Source: a virus
IMG/VR virus record: IMGVR_UViG_3300028800_000199
Location: 1 to 37,835 of that record
Direction: 5' to 3' (one strand)
DNA length: 37,835 nucleotides
Position numbers and translations under genes: made by a program. Under the pieces are notes generated by a model that did no database searches, was not told the DNA's origin, and worked only from the letters and a program-made list of their open reading frames with translations. The stretch's first letter is position 1, and each line of letters begins with the position of its first letter. Positions 7,648-13,535 of this stretch are shown one piece after another.

Positions 7648-7778
7648 GGCCGCGCTCTCCAGCCGACGATGACACCGAGCGACAGCGACAGCGACAGCGA
7701 CAGCACGACCGCCGAGGACTCGACGCAGTGCTCAACAAAAAGAAGCTGCGCGGCATTGAGCGCGAGCAACATCATCAT
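7644..7778 (-). CDS. small hydrophobic protein, 44 aa
   Basis: ATG at 7778 overlaps the upstream stop (ATGA), and its stop overlaps the next ATG. Begins MMMLLALNAAQLLFVEHC and contains SLSLSLSLGVIVGW, encoded by a tandem AGCGAC repeat on the plus strand (about 7678-7704). Probably one or two short membrane segments. The repeat could change length by slippage in steps of two codons. Function unknown. Confidence 0.65.
   Translation of the reverse strand: MMMLLALNAAQLLFVEHCVESSAVVLSLSLSLSLGVIVGWRARP
7678..7704. repeat. AGCGAC tandem hexanucleotide repeat
   Basis: About 4.5 copies of AGCGAC on the plus strand lie inside the 44-aa gene and encode alternating Ser-Leu on the minus strand. The repeat keeps the frame. 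Confidence 0.8.
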
Positions 7779-8005
7779 TGGCCGCCTCCTTGTTCGATCG
7801 GCGGCCGTCCATGGCGGGCGATATAGACGCCGCGATATTCGACGTCCGTGATCAGGCCGAACGCGCGCGCGGGTTCGAGCGCAACGAAACAACCGCGGCC
7901 GACCTTCACCATGGTGGCGCTATCGGTTGAGCGGACGTAGAAGCGCGGATGCGCCGCGGGCCGTATGACCGCCGCGACCAGCGCCGCGCGTTTATTGATC
8001 GTCAT
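7775..8005 (-). CDS. hypothetical protein, 76 aa
   Basis: ATG at 8005 with a GGGGGA ribosome-binding site. Begins MTINKRAALVAAVIRP and contains FYVRSTDSATMVKVGRGCFV, beta-strand-like, ending in EYRGVYIARHGRPP. Not recognised. Upstream, 8006-8148 holds no gene that I can support. Confidence 0.75.
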   Translation of the reverse strand: MTINKRAALVAAVIRPAAHPRFYVRSTDSATMVKVGRGCFVALEPARAFGLITDVEYRGVYIARHGRPPIEQGGGQ

Positions 8006-8148
8006 CGCAATCCCCCAGCCATGCCCGCGGACAAGCCGCGGCCGTTCGCCGCCAAGACGATCTCGGCGGCGTTGACTTTCCCGATACGCGGAACTGAAAA
8101 AGACGCGCGGTCCGAAGCGGCTAGGGCGTCAGAGCCGCGCGCAAGACG

Positions 8149-8778
8149 TTACAAACACTCGCCGATGATTTCGCGCTTGAGCGCGCCGATCTTGTCGTCC
8201 ACGCGCGCCGTTTCACCGATCATGGCGACGATCCACCAGCGGTCGCCCTTCCATTTTGGTGGAACGAAGGTGGCGTGCAGCGTGCCGCGATGGCAGACAT
8301 TCAGCGGGCCGGGCGCGGTGTGAACGACGCCAGGCGCGGCCGGCTCGATCTGACCGCCGTTATTCGCCGGCTGGCCGTCGTTGTTTGATCGCCAAAAGGC
8401 GATCGTTGCCCCCTCGCGGCGCAGCGCAGCGAGCCGCGAGCGGAGAGTTTCTGGCCACTTCGATGCGAAAGCATCGATAGTGGACAGCCAATATTCTTCA
8501 GAGCCGTAGCCGTAGCCGTCGCCGTAGCCGTAGCCGTCGCCGGAGCCGGAGCCGTAGCCGTAGCCGGAGCCGTAGCCGTAGCCGTAGCCGTCGCCGTAGC
8601 CGTCGCCGTAGCCGTCGCCGTAGCCGTCGCCGTAGCCGGAGCCGTAGCCGTCGCCGTAGCCGTAGCCGGAGCCGTAGCCGTAGCCGTCGCCGTAGCCGTA
8701 GCCGTAGCCGGAGCGATCAAATAAAATGGCGTCCGGGACTGCGCCCCGGACGACGCTTGCCGACGGCACTATTTCCAC
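8149..8778 (-). CDS. Gly-Tyr/Asp/Ser dipeptide-repeat protein
   Basis: 209 aa from GTG 8778, chosen because GGGAGG lies 8 bases upstream and the upstream gene stops at 8769. After VEIVPSASVVRGAVPDAILFD (shown in part) comes about 70 residues of (G-Y/G-D/G-S)n. The folded C-terminus contains WRSNNDGQPANNGG, GVVHTAPGPLNVCHRGTLHA and PPKWKGDRWWIVAMIGE, ending ALKREIIGE. I recall this C-terminal pattern beside GYG tracts in other phages, but the function is not known to me. The repeat is encoded by hexamers that can slip in frame. Confidence 0.8.
   Translation of the reverse strand: MEIVPSASVVRGAVPDAILFDRSGYGYGYGDGYGYGSGYGYGDGYGSGYGDGYGDGYGDGYGDGYGYGYGSGYGYGSGSGDGYGYGDGYGYGSEEYWLSTIDAFASKWPETLRSRLAALRREGATIAFWRSNNDGQPANNGGQIEPAAPGVVHTAPGPLNVCHRGTLHATFVPPKWKGDRWWIVAMIGETARVDDKIGALKREIIGECL
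8503..8713. repeat. degenerate hexamer tract GCCGTA/GCCGTC/GCCGGA
   Basis: About 35 consecutive plus-strand hexamers of the form GCCGNN (NN = TA, TC or GA) encode the Gly-Tyr, Gly-Asp and Gly-Ser dipeptides of the overlapping minus-strand gene. Every length change of one unit is in frame. Confidence 0.95.
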
Positions 8779-9071
8779 GGCGCGGCCTCCCAGGCCTTCG
8801 CCGCCTCGTCGGTGACGAGCGAGACGCTGGTGATGTCGCGAAGCTGAATGTCGACCGCAGGACCGATGCGGCAGCTTTTGCTTGGTCCGGTTGCGGCGAG
8901 GCCGGCAAAGCCCTTCACGTCCGCGGACCAATAGAGGCAGTTGCGGCCGGCGCGAAGATTAACGACGGCGCCATCGATATCGGTGGCGTAGCCGAAGAAG
9001 ACGCCGCGATGGCTGGTCGTGACGAGGACGGCCCGCTCCTTTTGTTTGGAACGGTTCGGATGGTTGATCAT
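8769..9071 (-). CDS. DUF6948-like protein
   Basis: 100 aa. The core VTTSHRGVFFGYATDIDG, RNCLYWSADVKGFAGLAATG and GPAVDIQLRDITSV fits a small phage family that I recall as DUF6948, often next to GYG-repeat genes. ATG at 9071 overlaps the upstream stop (ATGA). No enzyme motif. Family name is from memory and should be treated as tentative; the gene itself is secure. Confidence 0.8.
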   Translation of the reverse strand: MINHPNRSKQKERAVLVTTSHRGVFFGYATDIDGAVVNLRAGRNCLYWSADVKGFAGLAATGPSKSCRIGPAVDIQLRDITSVSLVTDEAAKAWEAAPWK

Positions 9072-9343
9072 AGATGTTGCTCCGCCCCTGAGGACCGCCG
9101 AGGCGCACGGTCGAACAGTGATTGTGCGAGACGCCGACCGGCCTGGGTCAGCGAGTAATAAGGACCTTCAGCGCCGCGTTCAGGCGACGTGCGGTGCCAG
9201 ACATGGATCAGTTCGCGTCGCCAAAGCGGCACCACGTAGCCGCGCAATCGTCGCCCCAGCGAAACCGGAACGCCGCCGCTACGCATGAACAGCGAGCGCA
9301 TGACGACGATCTGCGGACGGGAAAGGCGCGAGCGCTCGGTCAT
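9068..9343 (-). CDS. small winged-helix-like protein, 91 aa
   Basis: ATG at 9343 with a GGGG-type ribosome-binding site. Basic protein with LSRPQIVVMRSLFM, RLRGYVVPLWRREL and the terminal YYSLTQAGRRLAQSL, the last resembling the strand-turn end of a winged helix. A DNA-binding role is suggested but not shown. It is the third gene of the leftward early operon. Confidence 0.75.
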   Translation of the reverse strand: MTERSRLSRPQIVVMRSLFMRSGGVPVSLGRRLRGYVVPLWRRELIHVWHRTSPERGAEGPYYSLTQAGRRLAQSLFDRAPRRSSGAEQHL

Positions 9344-9373
9344 GCCGCGCCCCGCCGGTCCGGTGCGCGGGAA

Positions 9374-9670
9374 TTAATCGAGCCCAAGTTCGAGCTGCTC
9401 GAAGATACGGCCGCGCGCCACGTATTCGGCGCGCAGCGCCAGCACGACGGCGACAATGGCGCCGCCCGGCGGCTCGGATTTGCCGGCAAGCCAACGATAC
9501 GAGGTGCGGACGCTGCAGCCGGTAATCCGCGCCAGATGCTTGGCGGTGTTGCGCGGCCAGTAGAGCTTGGCCTCGCGAAAAATCCGCTGCCATGAAATGG
9601 CGAAAACACTGCCACTTTTGTCAGTGCCGAGAATCGACGGCGCAATCGCCGCCGGCGAGTGTGCACGCAT
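9374..9670 (-). CDS. helix-turn-helix regulator (CII-like position), 98 aa
   Basis: Start chosen at ATG 9670 (MRAHSPAAIAPS); a GTG one codon earlier is possible. The central part FREAKLYWPRNTAKHLARIT followed by GCSVRTSYRWLAGKSEPP is a helix-turn-helix with a recognition helix at SVRTSYRWL. It is the second gene after the Cro-like gene, the position of cII in lambda. A regulatory role in the lysis-lysogeny choice is inferred from position. Confidence 0.78.
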   Translation of the reverse strand: MRAHSPAAIAPSILGTDKSGSVFAISWQRIFREAKLYWPRNTAKHLARITGCSVRTSYRWLAGKSEPPGGAIVAVVLALRAEYVARGRIFEQLELGLD

Positions 9671-9707
9671 GACAGAGCCCCGCACAAAAGGCCGGCCGGC
9701 GCGCCCA

Positions 9708-9902
9708 TCATCGCGGCCTCCGGCTACGCTTAAGATCAGCAAGTTCGCGTTCGACCGCCCGGCGCACCAGGCCGCGCTTAGGAAGGCGTCCGGCTTCCCA
9801 GCGCGAGATCGTGCCCTGGTCAACGCCGAACCGCCGGCCAAACCGAGCCTGGCTTTCCCCGCAACGCTCCCGCGCCACCCTGATCGCAGTCGAATCAAGC
9901 AT
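9708..9902 (-). CDS. Cro-like HTH repressor
   Basis: 64 aa from ATG 9902 (MLDSTAIRVARERCGESQAR); a TTG five codons upstream is less likely. The segment SQARFGRRFGVDQGTISRWE is an XRE/Cro-type helix-turn-helix, followed by a basic tail. It is transcribed away from the CI-like gene. The -10 box of its promoter (9914-9909) puts the transcript start at about 9902-9903, so the mRNA would be leaderless, starting at or next to the ATG. First gene of the leftward operon. Confidence 0.85.
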   Translation of the reverse strand: MLDSTAIRVARERCGESQARFGRRFGVDQGTISRWEAGRLPKRGLVRRAVERELADLKRSRRPR

Positions 9903-9908
9903 GGGGCA

Positions 9909-9927
9909 ACTATGCAATATGCATAGT
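9909..9927. promoter_or_regulatory. operator 1, perfect palindrome
   Basis: ACTATGCA-ATA-TGCATAGT is a perfect 8-bp inverted repeat with a 3-base centre, holding the core ATGC-N5-GCAT at 9912-9924. It overlaps the leftward promoter. Probable binding site of the CI-like and/or Cro-like protein. Confidence 0.8.
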
Positions 9928-9936
9928 GTGTGTCAA
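9909..9936 (-). promoter_or_regulatory. leftward early promoter
   Basis: Minus strand: TTGACA at 9936-9931, 16-base spacer, CATAGT at 9914-9909. It drives the Cro-like gene and the whole early operon. Operator 1 fills the spacer and the -10 box, so bound repressor would block it. It aligns closely with the plus-strand promoter at 11148-11175. Confidence 0.75.
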
Positions 9937-9957
9937 CGCCCCCTGCATACTACCCCT

Positions 9958-9970
9958 ATGCATTCTGCAT
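9958..9970. promoter_or_regulatory. operator 2
   Basis: ATGC-ATTCT-GCAT, the same ATGC-N5-GCAT core as operator 1, four bases before the repressor ATG. A further half site TGCATAC lies at 9944-9950. Binding here would block repressor expression, hence autoregulation (inference). Confidence 0.65.
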
Positions 9971-9974
9971 CGTC

Positions 9975-10592
9975 ATGGAAGCCCACCACCGCCTCAAAGA
10001 GGCCCGAGAGAAGCTTTTTCCGACCGCGACCGCCGCCGCGCGGGCCATGGGGATAAATACACAAACCTACGCCGGCCACGAAAATGGCAGCCGCGGGTTC
10101 AAGGACAGTGCCGAGCTTTACGCCAGAAAATTCAACGTCGCGCTCGAATGGCTGCTAACCGAACGCGGGCCACGTGAACGCCGGGTCGCGCCATTGCCGG
10201 CGACGGCAACGGGACAACGCCGCGTACCCTTGGTGGGTTACGTCAGCGCCGGCGCCGAAGCGCATTTCATGCCTCCGGGCGGCCCGATCGGTGAAGCGCC
10301 GGCACCGGAATGGGCCAGCGAAGCGACAGTGGCAGTTGAAATTCGCGGCGAAAGTCTCGGCTCCCTATTCGACAAATGGCTGGTTTTTTACGACGACGTG
10401 CGCCGGCCGGTCACAACGGATTTAATGGGCAGGCTATGCGTCGTTGGGCTGGAGGACGGCCGCATCCTGATTAAAAAACTACAGCGCAGCCGCGCACGCG
10501 GCCTGTTCCACCTGATATCGCAAACCGAACCGCCGATCCTTGACGTCGCTGTCGAATGGGCGGCGCGAGTCAAGAGCATGATGCCGCAATAG
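9975..10592 (+). CDS. CI-like repressor (HTH + S24/LexA-like peptidase)
   Basis: 205 aa from ATG 9975 (MEAHHRLKEAREKLFPTATA); the longer reading from 9930 would place the start inside the operator region. N-terminal XRE-type HTH (TAAARAMGINTQTYAGHENG), then an S24-like C-terminal domain: VPLVGYVSAGAEA as the likely cleavage region, IRGESLGSLFDKW with the catalytic Ser, LCVVGLEDGRILIKKL with the catalytic Lys. This points to RecA-stimulated self-cleavage and SOS induction. Expected to bind operators 1 and 2 and the third site at 11160. No good Shine-Dalgarno precedes the start. Confidence 0.92.
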   Translation: MEAHHRLKEAREKLFPTATAAARAMGINTQTYAGHENGSRGFKDSAELYARKFNVALEWLLTERGPRERRVAPLPATATGQRRVPLVGYVSAGAEAHFMPPGGPIGEAPAPEWASEATVAVEIRGESLGSLFDKWLVFYDDVRRPVTTDLMGRLCVVGLEDGRILIKKLQRSRARGLFHLISQTEPPILDVAVEWAARVKSMMPQ

Positions 10593-10603
10593 GAGGGAAG
10601 CCC

Positions 10604-11116
10604 GTGAAAGAGCTCGCCGCCGCAGTCGTCGCCCTTGCTGCAGCCAGCCAGCAGTGCATGGCGGACAGTGACACGCTCAAGCCGTTGTCATTTGCCACGT
10701 TCCCGGCGGCGATGCGCCATCAACTTGACGTCCTCAACGTTCGCGACCCAATTAAGCGCTTCGGATGCCTGCCGGGGGATAAAAATAAACGGACGGTCTG
10801 CACTTTCCGCATCGGCGATATCATGCAGATCATGGCATCTTCGGCAAAAGGCGGCGCCGACATGACCGAGCTGACGATTATTTGCACCGCAGGAAACCCG
10901 ATGGACAGCAGTAAGTGCCTGCGCGCCTATGCAGCGGCTATCAGCGTCACAACCCCTGAAGTCAGCGACAAAGATCGCGGTAAGATTATTTCGCTCCTTA
11001 TTGAGGCGTTGCCGGTCGGCAATTTGATGTCGATTGAAACAGAGGAGCGCAAGTTCACGCTGCAAAAATCGATGGGACTCTGGTTCACGGTGGAGGCGGC
11101 CGACGAGGCTGAGTAA
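10604..11116 (+). CDS. putative exported protein, 170 aa
   Basis: GTG start at 10604 with AGGAGGG at 10591-10597, right after the repressor stop, so likely cotranscribed with it and expressed in the lysogen. The N-terminus VKELAAAVVALAAASQQCMA looks like a signal peptide, although it carries a Glu at position 3; cleavage near CMA-DSD is possible. The mature part has four cysteines (FGC, RTVC, IIC, SSKC). No family recognised. A repressor-linked exported protein suggests lysogenic conversion or superinfection exclusion, which is inference only. Confidence 0.8.
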   Translation: MKELAAAVVALAAASQQCMADSDTLKPLSFATFPAAMRHQLDVLNVRDPIKRFGCLPGDKNKRTVCTFRIGDIMQIMASSAKGGADMTELTIICTAGNPMDSSKCLRAYAAAISVTTPEVSDKDRGKIISLLIEALPVGNLMSIETEERKFTLQKSMGLWFTVEAADEAE

Positions 11117-11147
11117 AAACCCGTTCCTTTCGACTATGCGTAACGAA

Positions 11148-11175
11148 TTGACACTGACAATGCGTTTTGCATAAT
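11148..11175 (+). promoter_or_regulatory. promoter of the xis-int block
   Basis: TTGACA at 11148-11153, 16-base spacer, CATAAT at 11170-11175. Over 28 bases it closely resembles the leftward early promoter. Drives 11202 and probably the excisionase-like and integrase genes. Confidence 0.75.
11160..11172. promoter_or_regulatory. operator 3
   Basis: ATGC-GTTTT-GCAT overlapping spacer and -10 box of the integration promoter; same core as operators 1 and 2. A half-site-like ACTATGCG lies at 11133-11140. Confidence 0.65.
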
Positions 11176-11201
11176 GGCCGCCTTCCCGAAAGGAGGCCAA
11201 A

Positions 11202-11462
11202 ATGCCAAGATGTTCCAACGCCACGCGCCAAATCGTCGTCGATAAGCGAGCGTTCAGCCCTGCCTACAGCCCATTCCTCGATCGCAGCACGCTTTGCGAC
11301 CAGCGCGCGGTGATGCAAATGGCGGACGATTTCCGCATCTTTGCCGCCGCGGCCGGCGCGATGTCGCAAGACGACATGGAAATCCTCGGCTGGACGCCGG
11401 CGCAGATCGCCGCCTATGCCGCGCGGGCGCGCCGGCACGCCAACCGCCGCGCGCAAGGATAA
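11202..11462 (+). CDS. hypothetical protein, 86 aa
   Basis: ATG at 11202 with AGGAGG at 11191-11196, the first gene after the operator-controlled promoter. Contains RSTLCDQRAVMQMADDFRIF and AMSQDDMEILGWTPAQIAAY, helical and typical of small rhizobial phage proteins before xis/int. No known function. Conserved position suggests a part in integration or its control (inference). Confidence 0.85.
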   Translation: MPRCSNATRQIVVDKRAFSPAYSPFLDRSTLCDQRAVMQMADDFRIFAAAAGAMSQDDMEILGWTPAQIAAYAARARRHANRRAQG

Positions 11463-11485
11463 AGCGGACCGCCGGAGCGCACGCC

Positions 11486-11926
11486 GTGAAAGCGCAAATT
11501 CCACCGCGCGACCAGATAACGCCCGACACGCCGCTGCGGCTTGAAGTGGCCGCGGCGTTCGCCTTCCCGGACGGCACCATGACGGCGCATGGACTTCGCC
11601 TCGAAGGCAAACGCGGGCGGCTGGACATTGAACGGATCGCGGGCAAGGATTACACGACCTTGGCGGCGATCGGCCGCATGAGAAAGCTATGCCGCGCCGC
11701 GCAAAAGGCCCTTACCTCTGGCTCCGCCCCGGACGGCATGACGGCCGCGGCCAGCACGACGCCGTCTGGATTATCAAAGATCGCGGCGTGCAAACCGGCA
11801 CTGGATGCCTTGCGCGTGACCTTGCGGGCGCAGAGCGAGCGCTCCAAACCTATCTCGCGCAAAAGCACGGCGGCGCCGCCAAGCGCCTGCGTGATCCCGA
11901 TCAAATTCCGATCGCCGACGTCCTAA
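11486..11926 (+). CDS. excisionase-like protein
   Basis: 146 aa from GTG 11486. The segment LEVAAAFAFPDGTMTAHGLR, EGKRGRLDIERIAGKDYTTL and AAIGRMRKLCR has the plan of a winged-helix excisionase/MerR-like module (helix, T-x-x-G-L-R, R-G-R-L, strand, D-Y-T-T). The C-terminal 80 residues are Ser/Ala/Pro-rich and overlap the integrase gene out of frame for 238 bases. I recall the same arrangement in other rhizobial prophages. It would steer integrase toward excision. Confidence 0.75.
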   Translation: MKAQIPPRDQITPDTPLRLEVAAAFAFPDGTMTAHGLRLEGKRGRLDIERIAGKDYTTLAAIGRMRKLCRAAQKALTSGSAPDGMTAAASTTPSGLSKIAACKPALDALRVTLRAQSERSKPISRKSTAAPPSACVIPIKFRSPTS

Positions 11927-12897
11927 ATCTTTATCTCGAACAAAAGGTCGAAAGCCTGGCGCGGCCGGACGACGCGCGCGCCCACATTGCGCGGCTGGCG
12001 TCCTATTTCGGCGAAGCCACGATGCTGGGCGACATCAACGGCGAACTATGCCGCGCCTTCGTCAAGGCCCGCGGCACGGCCACCGGCGCCGCCGGCGACT
12101 TGAGCCTGTTGCGCGCGGCGATAAACCTGCACCGCCGCGAAGGCTACCACGATCGCGTCATCAGCGTTTGGCTGCCGGAGAAAAACGAACCGCGCGATCG
12201 GTGGCTGACGCGGCCGGAAGCGGCGAAGCTTATTCGCAGCGCCTGGCGCTATCGCGAAATCCAGAAAGGCAAGCCGACCGACCGGGCGAGCCGCAAGCAC
12301 GTCGCCAGATTCATCCTGATCGGACTCTACACCGGCACCCGCGCCGGCGCGATCTGCGCGGCATCATTCAAGCCAAAAGCCGGCCACGGCTATATCGACG
12401 TCGACCGCGGCGTGTTTTACCGCCGCGCGCCAGGCGAGCGTCAAACAAAAAAACGCAAACCGCCGATCCCGCTGCCGCCGGGCCTGTTGGCGCATTTGCG
12501 GCGCTGGAAACGCAAGGGACAACAACACCCGGTCGAATGGAACGGCGACGCGGTGCACGATTGCGACCGCGCCTTTCGCAGCGTGGCGCGCGACTGCGGC
12601 CTTGACGACGTCACGCCGCACACGCTGCGCCATACCAGCGCGACCTGGCAGATGCAGGCCGGCACGGATCTGTGGCAGGCGGCGGGCTTCATCGGCATGA
12701 GCCCGCAGACGCTGCATCAGACCTACGGCCACCACCATCCCGACCACCTCGATGGCGCCCGTCTGGCGTTCCGCCGCATGGTGAGAACAGCGCCGGCGCG
12801 GAACCGTGAACAAAGCGATCCCGCCACCGCTCCGCCACCGAAACGACGGAACAAAACACGAAAAGAACGGCGCGGGACCGCGCGGAAATGGCCGTAA
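11689..12897 (+). CDS. int: tyrosine integrase
   Basis: 402 aa from ATG 11689. N-terminal arm-binding region, SAM-like core-binding domain (about 72-150), catalytic domain with R218 (TGTRAG), Lys in TKKRKPP (about 254-258), H311-T-L-R314-H, and Y346 (HQTYGHHHPDHL). The usual His/Trp of the L-G-H box is Met337 (FIGMSPQ), which I recall as normal in rhizobial integrases. The C-terminal tail is basic and its DNA contains a direct repeat that may be an integrase arm site. It ends 28 bases before the tRNA-derived att core, as expected for phage integrated by this enzyme. Confidence 0.96.
   Translation: MPRRAKGPYLWLRPGRHDGRGQHDAVWIIKDRGVQTGTGCLARDLAGAERALQTYLAQKHGGAAKRLRDPDQIPIADVLNLYLEQKVESLARPDDARAHIARLASYFGEATMLGDINGELCRAFVKARGTATGAAGDLSLLRAAINLHRREGYHDRVISVWLPEKNEPRDRWLTRPEAAKLIRSAWRYREIQKGKPTDRASRKHVARFILIGLYTGTRAGAICAASFKPKAGHGYIDVDRGVFYRRAPGERQTKKRKPPIPLPPGLLAHLRRWKRKGQQHPVEWNGDAVHDCDRAFRSVARDCGLDDVTPHTLRHTSATWQMQAGTDLWQAAGFIGMSPQTLHQTYGHHHPDHLDGARLAFRRMVRTAPARNREQSDPATAPPPKRRNKTRKERRGTARKWP
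12821..12849. repeat. left att arm repeat (two CCGCCACCG units)
   Basis: CCGCCACCG at 12821-12829 and 12832-12840 followed by AAACGACGG. The same double unit occurs at 12997-13026 on the other side of the att core. Lies within the 3' end of int. Candidate integrase arm-type site. Confidence 0.6.
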
Positions 12898-12925
12898 ATG
12901 CGTGTTCTCGACGGTGCGGCAAAAA

Positions 12926-12970
12926 TTCGGGACGAGGGGGTCGCAGGTTCAAATCCTGCCACTCCGACCA
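12926..12970 (+). other. attP: attP core: 3' half of tRNA-Pro(CGG)
   Basis: 45 bases that fold as the 3' half of a tRNA: anticodon loop TTCGGGA with anticodon CGG (12928-12930), 3' anticodon stem CGAGG, variable GGGTC, T stem GCAGG, T loop TTCAAAT, CCTGC, acceptor strand CACTCCG, discriminator A, CCA. No 5' half precedes it. Integration would therefore rebuild an intact host tRNA-Pro gene. Genes of the phage continue on both sides, which marks it as attP and not as attL or attR. Confidence 0.85.
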
Positions 12971-12996
12971 ACACTTAGCTGAATTGACCAGGCCTT

Positions 12997-13026
12997 CCGC
13001 CACCGATACCGCCACCGAAACGACCG
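12997..13026. repeat. right att arm repeat (two CCGCCACCG units)
   Basis: CCGCCACCG at 12997-13005 and 13009-13017 followed by AAACGACCG, in the same orientation as the left arm repeat. Starts 26 bases after the tRNA-like core. The rest of 12971-13047 shows no gene. Confidence 0.6.
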
Positions 13027-13047
13027 ACTCTCTGAAAGTCAGCGCCG

Positions 13048-13308
13048 TCACCCTACGAAGCGCTCCTCCAGCGTCTTGACCAGGCCAGCGAGATCAGCGG
13101 CGCGGGTTTGACACAGCACGATCAGATCGAAGCGCACGCCGGCGGCGATCGCCGTGGTGCCGTCCGCCCAACGGCGGACGGTCCGTTCGGATACGTTAAG
13201 ATCGCCGGCGAGCGCCGCGCGCCAGGACGGGCCGTGCAGCGCCTGGCCGACCTTGGCGAGAAACGCCGGCGTGAGCCGCGCCGGCGTTTTTGGTTTAGAC
13301 CGCTTCAT
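13048..13308 (-). CDS. HTH-type regulator, 86 aa
   Basis: ATG at 13308 (MKRSKPKTPARLTPAFLAKV), overlapping the upstream stop as ATGA. Central HTH: RAALAGDLNVSERTVRRWAD, followed by a helical end. Last gene of the minus-strand block, next to attP and convergent with int. It may regulate host or phage genes; target unknown. Confidence 0.78.
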   Translation of the reverse strand: MKRSKPKTPARLTPAFLAKVGQALHGPSWRAALAGDLNVSERTVRRWADGTTAIAAGVRFDLIVLCQTRAADLAGLVKTLEERFVG

Positions 13309-13535
13309 TCCATTGCCCTCTCCGCCGCGCCAGTTGCTTCCTCGCACGCGTCGACGGCCTCTTGCAATGCATCGGCCGCGGCTTGCGCCCGATCGCCTTT
13401 TTCCCCGCCGGCGGGACCGGCCGGCATGTTGTCGAAATAGTCTTGCTCGTCAGATTGCGCCGTTTCGAGAATTTCCCTGGCTTGCGCCAGGTGCTCGATC
13501 GCGGCGCTTATTTGCTTACGCCGTTTCGCGTTCAT
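13305..13535 (-). CDS. small acidic helical protein, 76 aa
   Basis: ATG at 13535 directly after the upstream stop. Strongly helical and acidic: AKRRKQISAAIEHLAQAREI then SDEQDYFDNMP and a long Ala/Glu helix. The D-E-Q-D-Y-F-D-N-M-P box is a pattern I recall from many phage proteins of unknown function. No catalytic motif. Confidence 0.8.
   Translation of the reverse strand: MNAKRRKQISAAIEHLAQAREILETAQSDEQDYFDNMPAGPAGGEKGDRAQAAADALQEAVDACEEATGAAERAME

Noticed and set aside
484-7851. Long plus-strand frames (for example 484-1680, 5976-7445, 6577-7851)
   Set aside because: Mirror frames of minus-strand genes in high-GC DNA; Arg/Ala/Gly-rich, no family motifs, no ribosome-binding sites.
8006-8148. 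Minus-strand open frame ending in VNAAEIVLAANGRGLSAG with TGA on the next ATG
   Set aside because: No acceptable start codon with a ribosome-binding site; open by chance. No gene is called in this gap.
8503-8713. Repeat array reminiscent of CRISPR or a minisatellite
   Set aside because: Units are only 6 bases, without spacers, and explained by Gly-X codons.
12898-12970. A complete tRNA gene
   Set aside because: Only the 3' half from the anticodon loop onward is present; the preceding bases do not pair as a 5' half.
12689-13051. Minus-strand frames with WSEWQDLNLRPPR and VGVAGFEPATP
   Set aside because: These are the well-known false translations of a tRNA 3' end; they run across the att core and the end of int.
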